Counted from the stretch's first letter, positions 1 through 12,215 are shown. The stretch: DNA of 64,000 nucleotides from Zymobacter palmae (GCF_003610015.1 NZ_AP018933.1:2266035-2330034), one strand, 5' to 3'. Notes: generated by a model not told the origin, from the sequence alone. Made by a program: numbers and translations.

Positions 1-217
1 TGTGCAGACGCACGGACACCAGCAGTATCAGCGCCGCCCCGATCTGCCGTGCATCCAGCAGCGCTACGCGCTTGCGGATAATGCCTTCACCTTCCAGCTT
101 GTGCATTCGACGCCAGCAGGCTGTCGTTCCCAATCCAATGCGATCGGCCAGTGCACTGACGGAAACGCTACAGTCCTGCTGCAACGCCTCAAGAATATCC
201 CTATCGTACTGATCCAT
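1..217 (-). CDS. Lrp/AsnC-family transcriptional regulator (N-terminal part)
   Basis: The minus strand reads from an ATG at 217 through the left edge, so only about the first 72 residues are present. The start MDQYDRDILEALQQD, followed by SVSALADRIGLGTTACWRRMHKLE, is the typical winged helix-turn-helix of Lrp/AsnC regulators: a first helix with DxxILxxLQ, then a recognition helix containing CWRR. It continues with GIIRKRVALLD, the hinge to the ligand-binding RAM domain, which lies outside the window. Family members bind DNA as dimers or octamers and often sense amino acids; the ligand here cannot be told. It is divergent from the LysR-type gene at 649. Confidence 0.85.
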   Translation of the reverse strand, partial: MDQYDRDILEALQQDCSVSVSALADRIGLGTTACWRRMHKLEGEGIIRKRVALLDARQIGAALILLVSVRLH

Positions 218-648
218 GGTGGCCCCTGCTTGCCCCAGAAGTCGTGAGGAAGAAGCCCCATTCTACCGCTGACCGTCCGCTCGCCAGCGCCACGAAAGCA
301 ATCAAAACATTGGCTTATCCGTGGGTTGCAACTGCTTGCGGCGCGAAAAACGATCGCAGTGCATATTCATTGATGATTATCACTAAATGAAAGACAACGT
401 GCACATTACCCGTATTCGGCGCATAAAACATGGCTCAAATCTGGCTGAATAGCACAATGGTGCAGAGACTTCCTCGCTTTATGTCACAAACATGTCCCCA
501 TGCGTGCTCCACTAGGGCAGCAGTAACAGGCAAGCCTATTCGCCAAAGCGCACTACTGGCACCTGATTGAACATGATCTGGCAAATTTCACCTAGGTTAT
601 GCCGATATATGCCATTCACTCAATCGATAACGTTTCTGGACTCATGTC
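218..648. other. Divergent intergenic region between Lrp-type and LysR-type regulators
   Basis: This 431-base spacer should hold the promoters of both outward-facing regulator genes. I see no convincing sigma-70 promoter pair, repeat or RNA gene in it. Short ORFs here have no coding character. Confidence 0.5.
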
Positions 649-1611
649 ATGACGCAGCATAAGGATGTAGGTGCAATTCAACGCCTGTCGCCCACAAATG
701 CCGAACAGCTAACACACTTCATCCAGCGCCGAATGACCCTCAAGCAACTGCAGGTCATTCTGGCTCTTCAGCGCCACAAGACCATTGCCAACGCTTCCGG
801 GTCGCTGTGCATGACAGCGGCGAACGTCTCCCTCTACATTCGAGAGATGGAACAGCAGCTACAGACACCGCTCTTCCTGCGCAACAATGGATTGTATCGC
901 GCCACGGCCGCCGGACTGCTGCTGACGCAGCTGGCCCAGCGCATCGACAACGAGTGCCAGCGCACCATCGACCGCTGCCGACAGGCCGTGCTTCACCCCG
1001 AAGCCCACAGCCTGGGCATCGGTTATATCGGGGCCTCGATGAGCGCTTACGCTTACGCGCTGTGGCATCGCCTGCTGCCTCAGGTGGAAGGCAACAGTCT
1101 GCATATCGAAGACCTCTCGGGGTTGCTTCATAACAGCGACATGCAGATGCCGCGCGATGAACAGCTGGGCATCGTTCTATCGACCAGCCCACTGAACATG
1201 GCCTATGACAGCAGCGAATGGCACATTCAGACCTTCGTGTTGCGCCAATATCACATCCTCGTGGATTCACGCTCCCCGCTGTCGAACGCGCCCAGCTTCC
1301 TGCTGCCGCGCGTCAACGCCACGCTGGACGCTATGCTCCACGACCACATACTGGTGCACTACCCCGACCACAGCGCGATCAGCTTCTATAACAATGCCAT
1401 GGCGGTCATGCAGGCCGGCCTTCCCGAAGATACAGCGCTGATCGTATCCGCTTTCGAATTTGAAGGCCTCGCGCATCAGAACGCCCTGCAGGTGCTTGAT
1501 TCATTGCAGGTCGATCATCTGTGCTACCTCTATGTCCATCCGCGCGCCAACATCATCGCGGGCCTGCCCGATGCGCTAAGCACGCTGATTGAGATGGAGC
1601 ATGCCGCCTAA
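649..1611 (+). CDS. LysR-family transcriptional regulator
   Basis: This encodes a 320-residue protein. Residues about 30-90 form a LysR helix-turn-helix: LKQLQVILALQRHKTIANAS, then a second helix and LYIREMEQQLQTPLFLRNN, matching the usual LxxFxxV...ALxxLExxLGxxLFxR pattern. The remainder would be the effector-binding domain, but it is poorly conserved and gives no clue to the ligand. A second ATG at 733 (MTLKQLQ) would give the N-terminus more usual for the family, so the first 28 residues may be untranslated. A strong hairpin terminator follows at 1655-1697. The target genes are unknown, and no catabolic operon adjoins it. Confidence 0.8.
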   Translation: MTQHKDVGAIQRLSPTNAEQLTHFIQRRMTLKQLQVILALQRHKTIANASGSLCMTAANVSLYIREMEQQLQTPLFLRNNGLYRATAAGLLLTQLAQRIDNECQRTIDRCRQAVLHPEAHSLGIGYIGASMSAYAYALWHRLLPQVEGNSLHIEDLSGLLHNSDMQMPRDEQLGIVLSTSPLNMAYDSSEWHIQTFVLRQYHILVDSRSPLSNAPSFLLPRVNATLDAMLHDHILVHYPDHSAISFYNNAMAVMQAGLPEDTALIVSAFEFEGLAHQNALQVLDSLQVDHLCYLYVHPRANIIAGLPDALSTLIEMEHAA

Positions 1612-1654
1612 CCGAATAGACCCGGCACCGACTGTCGGGTCATAATCCGACCAC

Positions 1655-1697
1655 AAAAAAAGACGCGCCACCGTAAAGGTGGGTGCGTCTTTTTATA
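1655..1697. terminator. Bidirectional intrinsic terminator
   Basis: A GC-rich stem (AGACGC...ACC / GGT...GCGTCT) has an A-run before it and a T-run after it, so it can end both the LysR-type gene (plus) and the convergent glutaredoxin-like gene (minus). Confidence 0.8.
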
Positions 1698-1715
1698 TCT
1701 AGACAGACATGACCA

Positions 1716-1985
1716 TCATTGGACGTTAGTGTGCAGCCAGTCAATGATGTCATCGGATTCATACAGCCAGATGTCCTGGCCGTGTGACGCGATATGCAGA
1801 CAAGGCACCTGCTTGCGACCACCACCGGCCAAAAGCTCTTCGCGATGGAGCGGATTCTTGTGAATATCCCGCATCGCGATCGGCAGCTGACGCTGCTCGA
1901 TATAGCGCCGCACCTTCAGACAGAAAGGACAGCTTTCGAAATGATAGAGCGTCAAGCCACGGCAGGAACGTGCCAGATCGGACAT
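1716..1985 (-). CDS. Glutaredoxin-like / GST N-terminal thioredoxin-fold protein
   Basis: This 89-residue protein has a thioredoxin fold. The beta strand LTLYHFESCPFC carries a CPFC redox pair at about residues 19-22, followed by KVRRYIEQRQLP. KQVPCLHI supplies the cis-proline typical of glutaredoxins, and ESDDIIDWLH resembles the glutathione-binding ES-IxxYL motif. It is probably a cytoplasmic glutathione-dependent thiol oxidoreductase; the substrate is unknown. The ATG at 1985 has a GGGAG ribosome-binding site at good spacing. The gene stands alone and shares a terminator with the convergent LysR-type gene. Confidence 0.82.
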   Translation of the reverse strand: MSDLARSCRGLTLYHFESCPFCLKVRRYIEQRQLPIAMRDIHKNPLHREELLAGGGRKQVPCLHIASHGQDIWLYESDDIIDWLHTNVQ

Positions 1986-2149
1986 AAGGACTCCCAGTCA
2001 GCCTGGGCCTGAACGCCTGCGCGCCAAGCCCATACACAAATCAAGTTGAATCGCCAAAAACCAAGCATTTGCGTAAAGTATGCCGTACTCCCGTTCTCAT
2101 GCCCAGCCTTGCGCTCATTGCCATTTCTCATGGCACTAACAGCAGGCCG

Positions 2150-3517
2150 CTATTCCACCGCCTGAACAGGCACCTCTTCGATATCCACAATTCCTGACCG
2201 GCTGATGATGATCTTCCAGCGCTGGATTTCCATGGGCTGCCCTTCCTGTGCACTGCAGGCAATCAGGTTCAACTGATAGCGGCGCTCGACTTTCTCCCGC
2301 GTCACCTGACCTTCCTTGATGGCATAGACACGATGCGTCGTTTTGCTCATCAAGCGCGTCAGAAGGCGAAGATCCAGTTCAATGGTCTCCCGGGTCTGCT
2401 TATAGCCGCTCAGAAAACGCGTCGGTTTCATACGCGAACGGCTCTTGTACTGCAGCACCACTTCTTGACGATGACTAATGCTGCCACGTCGCGCCGCTTG
2501 AATCTCACGGCTCAAGCGCCACGGTTTGCGGTAGTCGAACCACTCCCGCTGGCGACCCACAATCTGCTGACTATCAGGGTCACGGTAAATACGCACCCAC
2601 TTGGGACGCCCACGTCGCAGCCAACGCCACAGCGTGTTGCGCAACTCATCCTTGAAGACTTCACGCAGTGCGTACACAAACGCTAACGTCAGAATGAACC
2701 ACACGGTGAAGTCATTCATCAGATGGCGAGCCTGCATCAGCGCCACCGTCACCACAATCATCACCAGCCCCGTGGCCAGCGCCTTGACCATGCGCTGCTC
2801 ACCCGCCCCCAACTCCTTCGGTTTATCGTTGAGCGTAACGGGATACTCCGTCAGTCGCCGCAGCAGACGCATCTTGTTGGACATTCGCGTAGGACTGGAT
2901 TCGGCACGCTCCGAGTTATAGCCGCTGGCCCGGCGATAGCGCTTTTCCTCGTTGCATACCGCAAGCAAGCGCGCCTTGATCGCGCCATAATCGTTGCCAC
3001 GCGGCATGTGCGCGACCAGCGACAGCAGCTGCTGTTCGGTGAACCACGACAGGTAGTTGTCGATATTGTTGAAGTATTTGAGCAGGTTTTCTTCTTCAGG
3101 CGCATTGCGACGCAAACGGCGCAGGATGCTTTGAATCAGCGCGATCTCCTGCTCAGCCTGTGCCAGCGTTACGTTTTCCTGCCCATCGACACCGTGGCGA
3201 ATCGCGCGGATCGAATTTTCCAGTGCCGACGCATACTGATAGGCATATAGACTCAGGTTCAGACGGTACTGATGGCTGGGTATCTGACCGCGCCCGGCCA
3301 AGCGACTGTACACCAATGGCAGTTCGTTCTTGGTGCTGAAATAGGTACGGCGCACATGAATTGCGCTGTGATAAAAGTCTTCTTCCGACAGTACGTGCTT
3401 GGTCAGCTCCAGATCGCCCGGCACGTACAAATACACATCCAGCGAATGCTGACTTTCCTCCTGCAGGGTGCGCTCGATACGCAGCGTGAATCCTTCCCGT
3501 CGCGTTACATTGATCAT
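2150..3517 (-). CDS. Hypothetical protein with a central membrane hairpin
   Basis: I do not recognise this 455-residue protein. The ATG at 3517 is chosen because AGGAG sits 8 bases upstream; a longer reading from a GTG at 3601 lacks such a site. The N-terminal ~230 residues are soluble and charged. Two hydrophobic stretches follow (MVKALATGLVMIVVTVALM and FTVWFILTLAFVYALREV), about residues 240-285. The C-terminal ~170 residues are strongly basic and beta-rich (RRGRPKWVRIYRD...). The layout suggests an inner-membrane protein with both large domains in the cytoplasm. It is monocistronic and its function is unknown. Confidence 0.7.
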   Translation of the reverse strand: MINVTRREGFTLRIERTLQEESQHSLDVYLYVPGDLELTKHVLSEEDFYHSAIHVRRTYFSTKNELPLVYSRLAGRGQIPSHQYRLNLSLYAYQYASALENSIRAIRHGVDGQENVTLAQAEQEIALIQSILRRLRRNAPEEENLLKYFNNIDNYLSWFTEQQLLSLVAHMPRGNDYGAIKARLLAVCNEEKRYRRASGYNSERAESSPTRMSNKMRLLRRLTEYPVTLNDKPKELGAGEQRMVKALATGLVMIVVTVALMQARHLMNDFTVWFILTLAFVYALREVFKDELRNTLWRWLRRGRPKWVRIYRDPDSQQIVGRQREWFDYRKPWRLSREIQAARRGSISHRQEVVLQYKSRSRMKPTRFLSGYKQTRETIELDLRLLTRLMSKTTHRVYAIKEGQVTREKVERRYQLNLIACSAQEGQPMEIQRWKIIISRSGIVDIEEVPVQAVE

Positions 3518-4070
3518 GCCATCACTCCTGCCAGAATAACCGATCGGCGGCACCGGCCTTGCCGATATCCCTGCCCCTTGAACTAGGCACTCAGTGTCCA
3601 CTCATCTCATCATGCGATACCGGTATGGTGCCGTCTTTTCTCATCTAGAATGCGCTGCACATCAAGCGATCATCATGCTAGGCGATTTTTGTCCTTTCAT
3701 GATACATCATACCCACTTCCGCATTGGGCAAAGCCTGAAGTTCGGCCTTGTAAAGCGGCCTATCATGGTCCGTATCGAAAAGGTGTCAGCCAAATAGCAG
3801 AGTTCGCTATACTGATGAATCAAGAGGCTGTTTCAGGAACCGCACAATACCGCCCCACACGTGCCCAGCCCAAAGGACGCACGTTTAGAGGCACGACCTC
3901 TTGTGTGTAGCGGCAGAAAATTCACGCCCTGAACTCAGTCCAACGCGAGCCCCCGATCGCATCGTGCCGATACCGGATTGCTCGCTTGTAGGGTGAACCA
4001 AAAGCCCGACACTCATTGCTGCAGCACCGCCCTTTATCGGTTGCCTGCCGTCAGATTTCACGCCAGCTCG
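3518..4070. other. Divergent intergenic region
   Basis: These 553 bases separate the unknown membrane protein (minus) from the YihY-like gene (plus). Open frames here use non-ATG starts, overlap one another and look like chance. No hairpin, repeat or RNA gene was seen. Confidence 0.5.
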
Positions 4071-5057
4071 ATGGATAGCGATATGCAGACGTCTCCTTCC
4101 CCCAAGACCTCGCGGGACCGCCGCGCAACGTCCCCACTTAGCGTGACTCGCCATGGTTGGTGGAGCATTCTATGGCGCGTATACGGCTCAATCCAAAAAC
4201 ACCATATCGGCATGATGGCCTCCAGCATTGCCTTCTATGGACTGCTCAGCCTCTTTCCCGCCATTGCTGCCCTGATTTCGATCTGGGGCATGTATGCCGA
4301 CCCTGTTCAGGTACAGCAGCAGCTGGTCAACCTCGACCAGTTCATTCCTACCGAAGCGGCTTCCATCATTGAGCATCAGGCCGAAGTGGTCACCGCCAGT
4401 GCTGGCCGTGGATTGAATCTGACCGCGATAGGCAGCCTGTTGTTCACCCTCTACAGTGCTTCTAAAAGTGTGCAGAGCTTCACCGAAGGGCTGAACATCA
4501 TCTATGGTGAAAAGGAACAGCGACATTTCCTAGCACAGATCGTGATCAATATTGTATTGACGCTGGGTATGATCCTGCTGGCCATCTTCATGTTATTCAG
4601 CGTTGCTATTCTTCCTGTGGTCATGAACTTCTTTCCATTCGCTGACACACTAACGACATCACTCTACTATCTGCGCTGGCTGATCATGCTCTGCATCATC
4701 ACCCTAGGCATCGCCGTGCTATATCGCTTCGGACCCAACCGCCGCGCCCCGCGCTGGGAATGGCTCAGCATTGGCACCATCACCTCGACACTGCTGTGGA
4801 TACTGGGGTCACTCGGATTCTCCCTGTATGTCAGCCATTTCGGCAGCTACAACAGTACCTACGGGTCAATCGGCGCCGTCGTCGTCCTACTGATGTGGTT
4901 CTGGCTATCGGCTTATATCATCCTGCTAGGCGCTAGCATCAACTGCGAGCTTGAACGCACGACCGAAAAGGACACCACCACGGGCACACCGAAACCCATG
5001 GGGCAGCGCCACGCCTATGCCGCAGATACTGTAGCTAAAGACAGTAACGATATCTGA
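4071..5057 (+). CDS. YihY/BrkB-family inner-membrane protein
   Basis: The product is about 328 residues from the ATG at 4071; a second ATG at 4083 is equally possible, and the upstream TTG extension is unlikely. The membrane segments and signatures match the YihY/virulence-factor-BrkB family: MMASSIAFYGLLSLFPAIAALI near the N-terminus, LYSASKSVQSFTEGLNIIY in the middle, and YGSIGAVVVLLMWFWLSAYIILLGASINCELE near the end. About six transmembrane helices are visible. The family was once called ribonuclease BN, but that activity belongs to another protein, and the true role is uncertain. The tail is hydrophilic and Thr-rich. A hairpin (stem AGAGCGCC at 5102-5136) lies just downstream. Confidence 0.85.
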   Translation: MDSDMQTSPSPKTSRDRRATSPLSVTRHGWWSILWRVYGSIQKHHIGMMASSIAFYGLLSLFPAIAALISIWGMYADPVQVQQQLVNLDQFIPTEAASIIEHQAEVVTASAGRGLNLTAIGSLLFTLYSASKSVQSFTEGLNIIYGEKEQRHFLAQIVINIVLTLGMILLAIFMLFSVAILPVVMNFFPFADTLTTSLYYLRWLIMLCIITLGIAVLYRFGPNRRAPRWEWLSIGTITSTLLWILGSLGFSLYVSHFGSYNSTYGSIGAVVVLLMWFWLSAYIILLGASINCELERTTEKDTTTGTPKPMGQRHAYAADTVAKDSNDI

Positions 5058-5256
5058 TCAGCATCATGAGCATTCGCACATAACAGACTCTCATGACAAA
5101 AAGAGCGCCGCCCCGACATACTCACAATGGCGCTCTGCCACCTGAAACAGATTAGTGGGACACGACCAAAAGCAGAGGTCCCTCAGCCTGTTTGGCCATG
5201 CGCGCCGCTAAAACCAATAGACGATCACTGCCTGATCGCACCATGCCCCATAAAAA

Positions 5257-5288
5257 AGCCCTCCCATTCATGCAGAATGGAAGGGCTC
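5257..5288. terminator. Intrinsic terminator between YihY-like gene and fabV
   Basis: The stem AGCCCTCCCATTC pairs with GAATGG-AAGGGCT around a short loop. The run of six A before it reads as U on the minus strand, so it best serves fabV; the plus direction ends in CTT and is weaker. Confidence 0.75.
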
Positions 5289-5328
5289 TTGTGCGCTATG
5301 GCGTCCTTAATCACACAGGACTAGCGTC

Positions 5329-6537
5329 TCACAGCTCTACGCAGTCAAAGTCGCGTACCGGAGAAACATCAGCGTCATAGTCCACATCATCGCGCTCGAA
5401 ACCGAACAGCTTGAGGAACTCATGCTTGTAGCCCGCATAGTCGGTCATATCGAACAGGTTTTCAGTGGTGACCTGCGGCCATAGTGCCTTGCACTCGGAC
5501 TGCACCTCATCGCGCAGCTCCCAGTCATCTAGGCGCAGGCGACCTTCGTCATCCGCTTCAGCAACGGCACCGTCCACACGATAAAGGCGATCATCGTACA
5601 GACGATTCAGCTGTTCAATAGTGCCTTCATGCAACCCTTTCTCTTTCATGATGCGATACACCATGGAAATGTAGAGCGGCATGACCGGAATAGCGGCACT
5701 GGCCTGAGTAACAACAGATTTGAGTACCGCAACCGCCGCGCTGCCACCTTGCTTCTGCAGACGTTCATTCAACTCTACAGCGGTACGGTCGAGATCGGCT
5801 TTGGCACGCCCCAGCGCACCATGCCAGTAGATCGGCCACGTGATGTCTGTGCCGATATAGCTGAAGGCAACGGTCTTGGCTTCAGGAGCCAGTACGCCAG
5901 CGCCTTCCAGAGCGTCGATCCACAGTTTCCAGTCCTGCCCACCCATGACCGTCACCGTATTGTCGATCTCTTCCTGTGTCGCAGGCTCGACCGAAGCTTC
6001 GATGATGGTGTCACGGTTGGTGTCGATCGCTGTAGCCGTGTAAGTCTCACCGATCGGCTTCAGTGCGGAGCGGACCACTTCACCCGTCTGCGGCAGTTTG
6101 CGCACCGGAGAAGCCAAGGAGTAGATGACCAGATCAACCTGCCCCCCCATTTCATCACGGATGATATCGATTGCTTTCTGGCGTGCTTCATCAGAGAACG
6201 CATCGCCATTGATGGACTTGCTGAACAGCCCTTCCTCTTTGGCGAAACGATCAAATGCCGCAGCGTTATACCAACCCGCTGTGCCGGTTTTCTTTTCAGT
6301 ACCCGGCTTCTCAAAGAAGATACCCAGTGTATCGGCACCATAGCCGAATGCCGCCGTGATGCGCGCAGCCAAGCCGTAACCGCTGGAAGCACCAATGACC
6401 AGCACCTTCTTCGGCCCCTTTGCACCAGCAGGGATAGCCTTGCGGGTGATCTCGATCTGCTCACGTACGTTCTGCTCACAGCCTACAGGATGCGTCGTCG
6501 TGCAGATAAAGCCGCGGACTTTGGGATGGATGATCAC
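5329..6537 (-). CDS. fabV: Trans-2-enoyl-ACP reductase FabV (NADH)
   Basis: This 402-residue protein catalyses the last reductive step of each fatty-acid elongation round, reducing trans-2-enoyl-ACP or -CoA. The N-terminus [20 protein letters not shown], the nucleotide-binding loop [14 protein letters not shown] (about 48-60) and the active-site Tyr-x8-Lys pair (Tyr237, Lys246) are diagnostic of FabV rather than FabI, FabK or FabL. Length matches the family (about 400). The start codon is GTG with AGAGG eight bases upstream. FabV enzymes are known to be relatively insensitive to triclosan. The gene is monocistronic, with its own terminator at 5257-5288. No other enoyl reductase is seen in the window. 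Confidence 0.96.
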   Translation of the reverse strand: MIIHPKVRGFICTTTHPVGCEQNVREQIEITRKAIPAGAKGPKKVLVIGASSGYGLAARITAAFGYGADTLGIFFEKPGTEKKTGTAGWYNAAAFDRFAKEEGLFSKSINGDAFSDEARQKAIDIIRDEMGGQVDLVIYSLASPVRKLPQTGEVVRSALKPIGETYTATAIDTNRDTIIEASVEPATQEEIDNTVTVMGGQDWKLWIDALEGAGVLAPEAKTVAFSYIGTDITWPIYWHGALGRAKADLDRTAVELNERLQKQGGSAAVAVLKSVVTQASAAIPVMPLYISMVYRIMKEKGLHEGTIEQLNRLYDDRLYRVDGAVAEADDEGRLRLDDWELRDEVQSECKALWPQVTTENLFDMTDYAGYKHEFLKLFGFERDDVDYDADVSPVRDFDCVEL

Positions 6538-6694
6538 GTAGAAACCTCTTGAAAGATTGAATAACCGACCATTCTAATAACCCATTAGGATCGGGACAAA
6601 CAGTATAAATATCGATGGTCACCAACGCCTACGGATTAGATGACATCTACCCGCATTTCTTGTGACATGCATCGACTTCCCTATAGGGAAAGCA

Positions 6695-8002
6695 TCAAGT
6701 ATCCCTAGATGGTCGGACCAGTGCAAATGCCAATGCCCCAACGGCAATGGTAGCGGTAAACAGCAAAAAGGGCATTGTCATACTGCCCGTTGCGTCTCGC
6801 AAATACCCTACGACGATAGGACTGATGAAACCACCACATAGCCCAATGCTGTTGATCAAAGCGATGCCTCCGGCCGCCATAGGCCCGGTGACAAACAGCT
6901 CACGCGGAATCGACCAGAACACGACATATGCGAGATACATTGAGACAATTGCAGCCGTCAGCACGGCATAGAACAGCGCAAAAGGCAGCTCGATAAAACC
7001 CGCCATCACATAAGTTACAAAAGCAAGCAGCAACGCACTTGCGGCCATAGGAAGCGCCGTATGCCAGCGCCGCTCGGAAAGCCGATCCGAGTGACGTGCA
7101 AACGGAATGATTGTTATCAGCATGAAAGCTGATGGGATCGCTGCCAGCCAGCCCACCCTCATGCCAGAGAATCCCGCCTGGCCGATCAATTTCGGCAACC
7201 AATAGTGTGGCAAATAAATCCCAGCAATAAAGCAGAAATACCCGACAACTAACAGATACAAACGATAATCCTTTAACAAGGCCCCTAAGCGCGTGTGAGC
7301 AGCTGTATGCTGCTGATCTTCCAACAAAGTACTCACAACCGCCTTTCGCTCTGCATCCGTCAGCCAGCGTGCCTTGGTAGGCTCATCAACAATTACAAAC
7401 CACGCAACGATGCCGACAAGAACACTAGGAAGGCCTTCTACCAAGAAAAGCCACCGCCATCCTGCCAGAGATAGAACCCCATCCATATGAATGATCAGCG
7501 CAGAAGACAATGGCGCCCCAACTATGCCCGCAATGGGCCCCGTCAACCCAAGTACGGCCAAAGCACCTCCCAACCGGCGCTTAGGGAACCACTGCGTGCA
7601 GTAATAGAACATAGCAGGGGCAAAGCCTGCTTCAAATATGCCCAGTAAGACACGCAGCACATAGAAGCTACGCTCCCCACTGACAAACATCATCGAAACA
7701 GAAGTCAGCCCCCACAGCACCATGATGCGCGATACAGTTTTGCGCATACCGATACGCGTCAGCAACAGGTTGCTTGGCAGCTCAAACAGCACATATCCCA
7801 AGAAGAAGATGCCGGCCCCGATGCCATACGCCACATCCGATAAATGCAGATCCTGCTGCATGTGCTGCTGTGCAAACCCTATATTGATACGATCAAGAAA
7901 TGCCAGAATGTAGCAGAGCAGCAAAAACGGGAGTAACCGCCAACTGATCTTTCGATAAGCAGAACTCGCTGCCTGTTGATCCAGCGCCGACAATGACGTC
8001 AT
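6695..8002 (-). CDS. MFS permease, anion:cation symporter type
   Basis: The 435-residue protein has twelve predicted membrane helices. The first helix and loop, LAFLDRINIGFAQQHMQQDLHLS, and the following YGIGAGIFFLGYVLFELPSNLLL are hallmarks of the anion:cation symporter (ACS) branch of the major facilitator superfamily. That branch transports organic anions such as tartrate, phthalate, hexuronates or 4-hydroxyphenylacetate by proton symport. The substrate cannot be inferred because no catabolic gene adjoins it. The ATG at 8002 is preceded by AGGA. A perfect inverted repeat about 65-85 bases upstream (8066-8086) is a candidate operator. Confidence 0.88.
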   Translation of the reverse strand: MTSLSALDQQAASSAYRKISWRLLPFLLLCYILAFLDRINIGFAQQHMQQDLHLSDVAYGIGAGIFFLGYVLFELPSNLLLTRIGMRKTVSRIMVLWGLTSVSMMFVSGERSFYVLRVLLGIFEAGFAPAMFYYCTQWFPKRRLGGALAVLGLTGPIAGIVGAPLSSALIIHMDGVLSLAGWRWLFLVEGLPSVLVGIVAWFVIVDEPTKARWLTDAERKAVVSTLLEDQQHTAAHTRLGALLKDYRLYLLVVGYFCFIAGIYLPHYWLPKLIGQAGFSGMRVGWLAAIPSAFMLITIIPFARHSDRLSERRWHTALPMAASALLLAFVTYVMAGFIELPFALFYAVLTAAIVSMYLAYVVFWSIPRELFVTGPMAAGGIALINSIGLCGGFISPIVVGYLRDATGSMTMPFLLFTATIAVGALAFALVRPSRDT

Positions 8003-8065
8003 ACGAATAATTCCTAGCCCAAAAGCGTTCTTAAGCCGTTAGCGTATATCAATAAGGCGTATAAG

Positions 8066-8086
8066 GGTGAGAGTTATCATCTCACC
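8066..8086. promoter_or_regulatory. Perfect inverted repeat upstream of the MFS gene
   Basis: GGTGAGA and TCTCACC are exact reverse complements separated by 7 bases. An overlapping GTTATC (8073) and GATAAC (8092) form a second dyad. The position in the likely promoter region of the MFS gene suggests a repressor operator; a short hairpin in the 5' leader is the alternative. Confidence 0.4.
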
Positions 8087-8375
8087 AGCAAGATAACGGT
8101 ATATTTATTGAGTGTTATGGCATGAGTACTTTCTTTTGTAATCCACCTCAAAAACCCTGATAAATCAATCTCTTTTCAGCAGCGGACTTACTTTACAGAT
8201 ACACCTGCATCGCTAAGGTCTAGGAGACGATAAAGGTGCCCTGCCCTAGCACAGCAAGCTTTGAGTGATGCCACTCGCCATAAAGAGAAAAGATAAGAGT
8301 ACGAAGCGAGGGCGTATTGAGGCGTTATGCCAAACGGAATCCATCAACAAACGGACCGTAAAGCAGCAGCGTGGC

Positions 8376-8531
8376 GCGTTGAAAGATATAAAAGAGGCAA
8401 GCCTGCGCATCGCAGAGGCCGTCGCCCAGCAAGCCGTTGAAGAGGGCGTGACCGAAGGCTGTGATAGTACGCCTTTGAAGGAACGCCTTGAGGCACACTT
8501 CTGGACACCCGCGTACGCTTGCTACGGCTAG
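8376..8531 (+). pseudogene. maeA: C-terminal remnant of NAD-dependent malic enzyme
   Basis: The frame reads ALKDIKEASLRIAEAVAQQA, then EEGV, then LKERLEAHFWTPAY before a stop. From memory of the family, this follows the last ~50 residues of long-form NAD-malic enzymes (pattern PPLxDIxxVSxxIAxxVAxxA...Gxx...LxxxIxxxFWxPxY). The rest of that ~560-residue enzyme is absent: upstream residues in the frame (from 8265) do not match, and the catalytic and NAD-binding regions are missing. A good terminator follows at 8563-8606, as expected for the end of a once-intact gene. Alternatively it is a coincidental small ORF. Confidence 0.55.
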
Positions 8532-8562
8532 ACGCTACAGTCTTGACGTCTTGTCATAACCA

Positions 8563-8606
8563 AACACCCCGATGATGGCCTGAGTAGCGGATCATTGGGG
8601 TGTTTT
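8563..8606 (+). terminator. Intrinsic terminator after the malic-enzyme remnant
   Basis: AACACCCCgATGAT pairs with ATCATtGGGGTGTT across a loop and is followed by TTTT. It is oriented for plus-strand transcription. Confidence 0.75.
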
Positions 8607-8857
8607 CATGACGGTATCTAGTGGCGTTGGCTGTTTGGGACAGATGAGCGATCGGCAGACGATGGGGCAGTGCGTTACTGATGTGCCTGCCGTTTTCGGT
8701 GGCAGGGCCTTAGGGTTACGCTGCTCCCCTTCTTCTCTTGGTTCGTTCTGTTGCCGCGCTCATCTGCGCTTCTTAGCGACGGCTACGGGGGCAGGCGCGG
8801 CCGTTATCACCCGCCTTAGCCTGCTGCCTTGGCCCCTACCCCCCAAGCCCCAAAGCA

Positions 8858-8889
8858 AATACCCCCGGCCATTGCTGGCCGGGGGTATT
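8858..8889 (-). terminator. rRNA operon terminator
   Basis: A 12-bp perfect GC-rich stem (ATACCCCCGGCC / GGCCGGGGGTAT) with a 6-base loop lies just past the 5S gene. On the minus strand it is followed by ATTTGCTTTG. It ends the rRNA operon. Confidence 0.85.
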
Positions 8890-8899
8890 CAGTAAAGAT

Positions 8900-9016
8900 G
8901 CTTGACGATGACCTACTCTCACATGGGGAAGCCCCACACTACCATCGGCGCTGAGCGGTTTCACTTCTGAGTTCGGCATGGGATCAGGTGGTACCCGCTC
9001 GCTATGGTCGTCAAGC
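8900..9016 (-). rRNA. rrf: 5S ribosomal RNA
   Basis: Read on the minus strand the gene starts GCTTGACGACCATAGCGAGC and contains CCACCTGATCCCATGCCGAA and AAGTGAAAC, the conserved 5S core. Its ends pair (GCTTGACGA / CGTCAAGC), giving about 117 bases. Confidence 0.95.
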
Positions 9017-9141
9017 GTATTCGGTTCGGTCTCGATGCCTAAGGCACCGCAACCTAAATCTGTAAATCATGCTGGGCCGAGATCGTCTCGTCGCGTATCC
9101 GTTGTTTTCGGATCGTGTCTATAACCCTTTGGGGTTATATG

Positions 9142-12038
<2,897 letters not shown>

Positions 12039-12203
12039 ATATAACCCGAAAGAGTCATAGATCACGATTCAAACGAAAACAATTTTCGCCGGATACGCTT
12101 GAGACGTATCTCATTTGCCAATGTCACGGCCTATCGGATGCTACTTCCGAGGAAGTAAAATCTGACGGCGTTCCATTGGACTTGGCATCAGCATGATTTA
12201 CAT

Positions 12204-12215
12204 TGTTAAAGAGCA
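12204..12215 (-). promoter_or_regulatory. boxA antitermination site in the 16S-23S spacer
   Basis: The minus strand reads TGCTCTTTAACA, the consensus boxA bound by NusB/S10, placed before the 23S gene. The same core occurs in the operon leader at 14330-14340. Confidence 0.75.

Noticed and set aside
3594-3910. Small plus-strand ORFs upstream of the YihY-like gene
   Set aside because: Two overlapping frames have weak or no ribosome-binding sites and no motif.
5629-6552. 307-residue open frame on the plus strand
   Set aside because: It is antisense to fabV and shows no domain.
8608-8895. 95-residue ORF between the malic-enzyme remnant and 5S
   Set aside because: It runs into the rRNA terminator hairpin, has no recognisable motif, and its composition looks non-coding.
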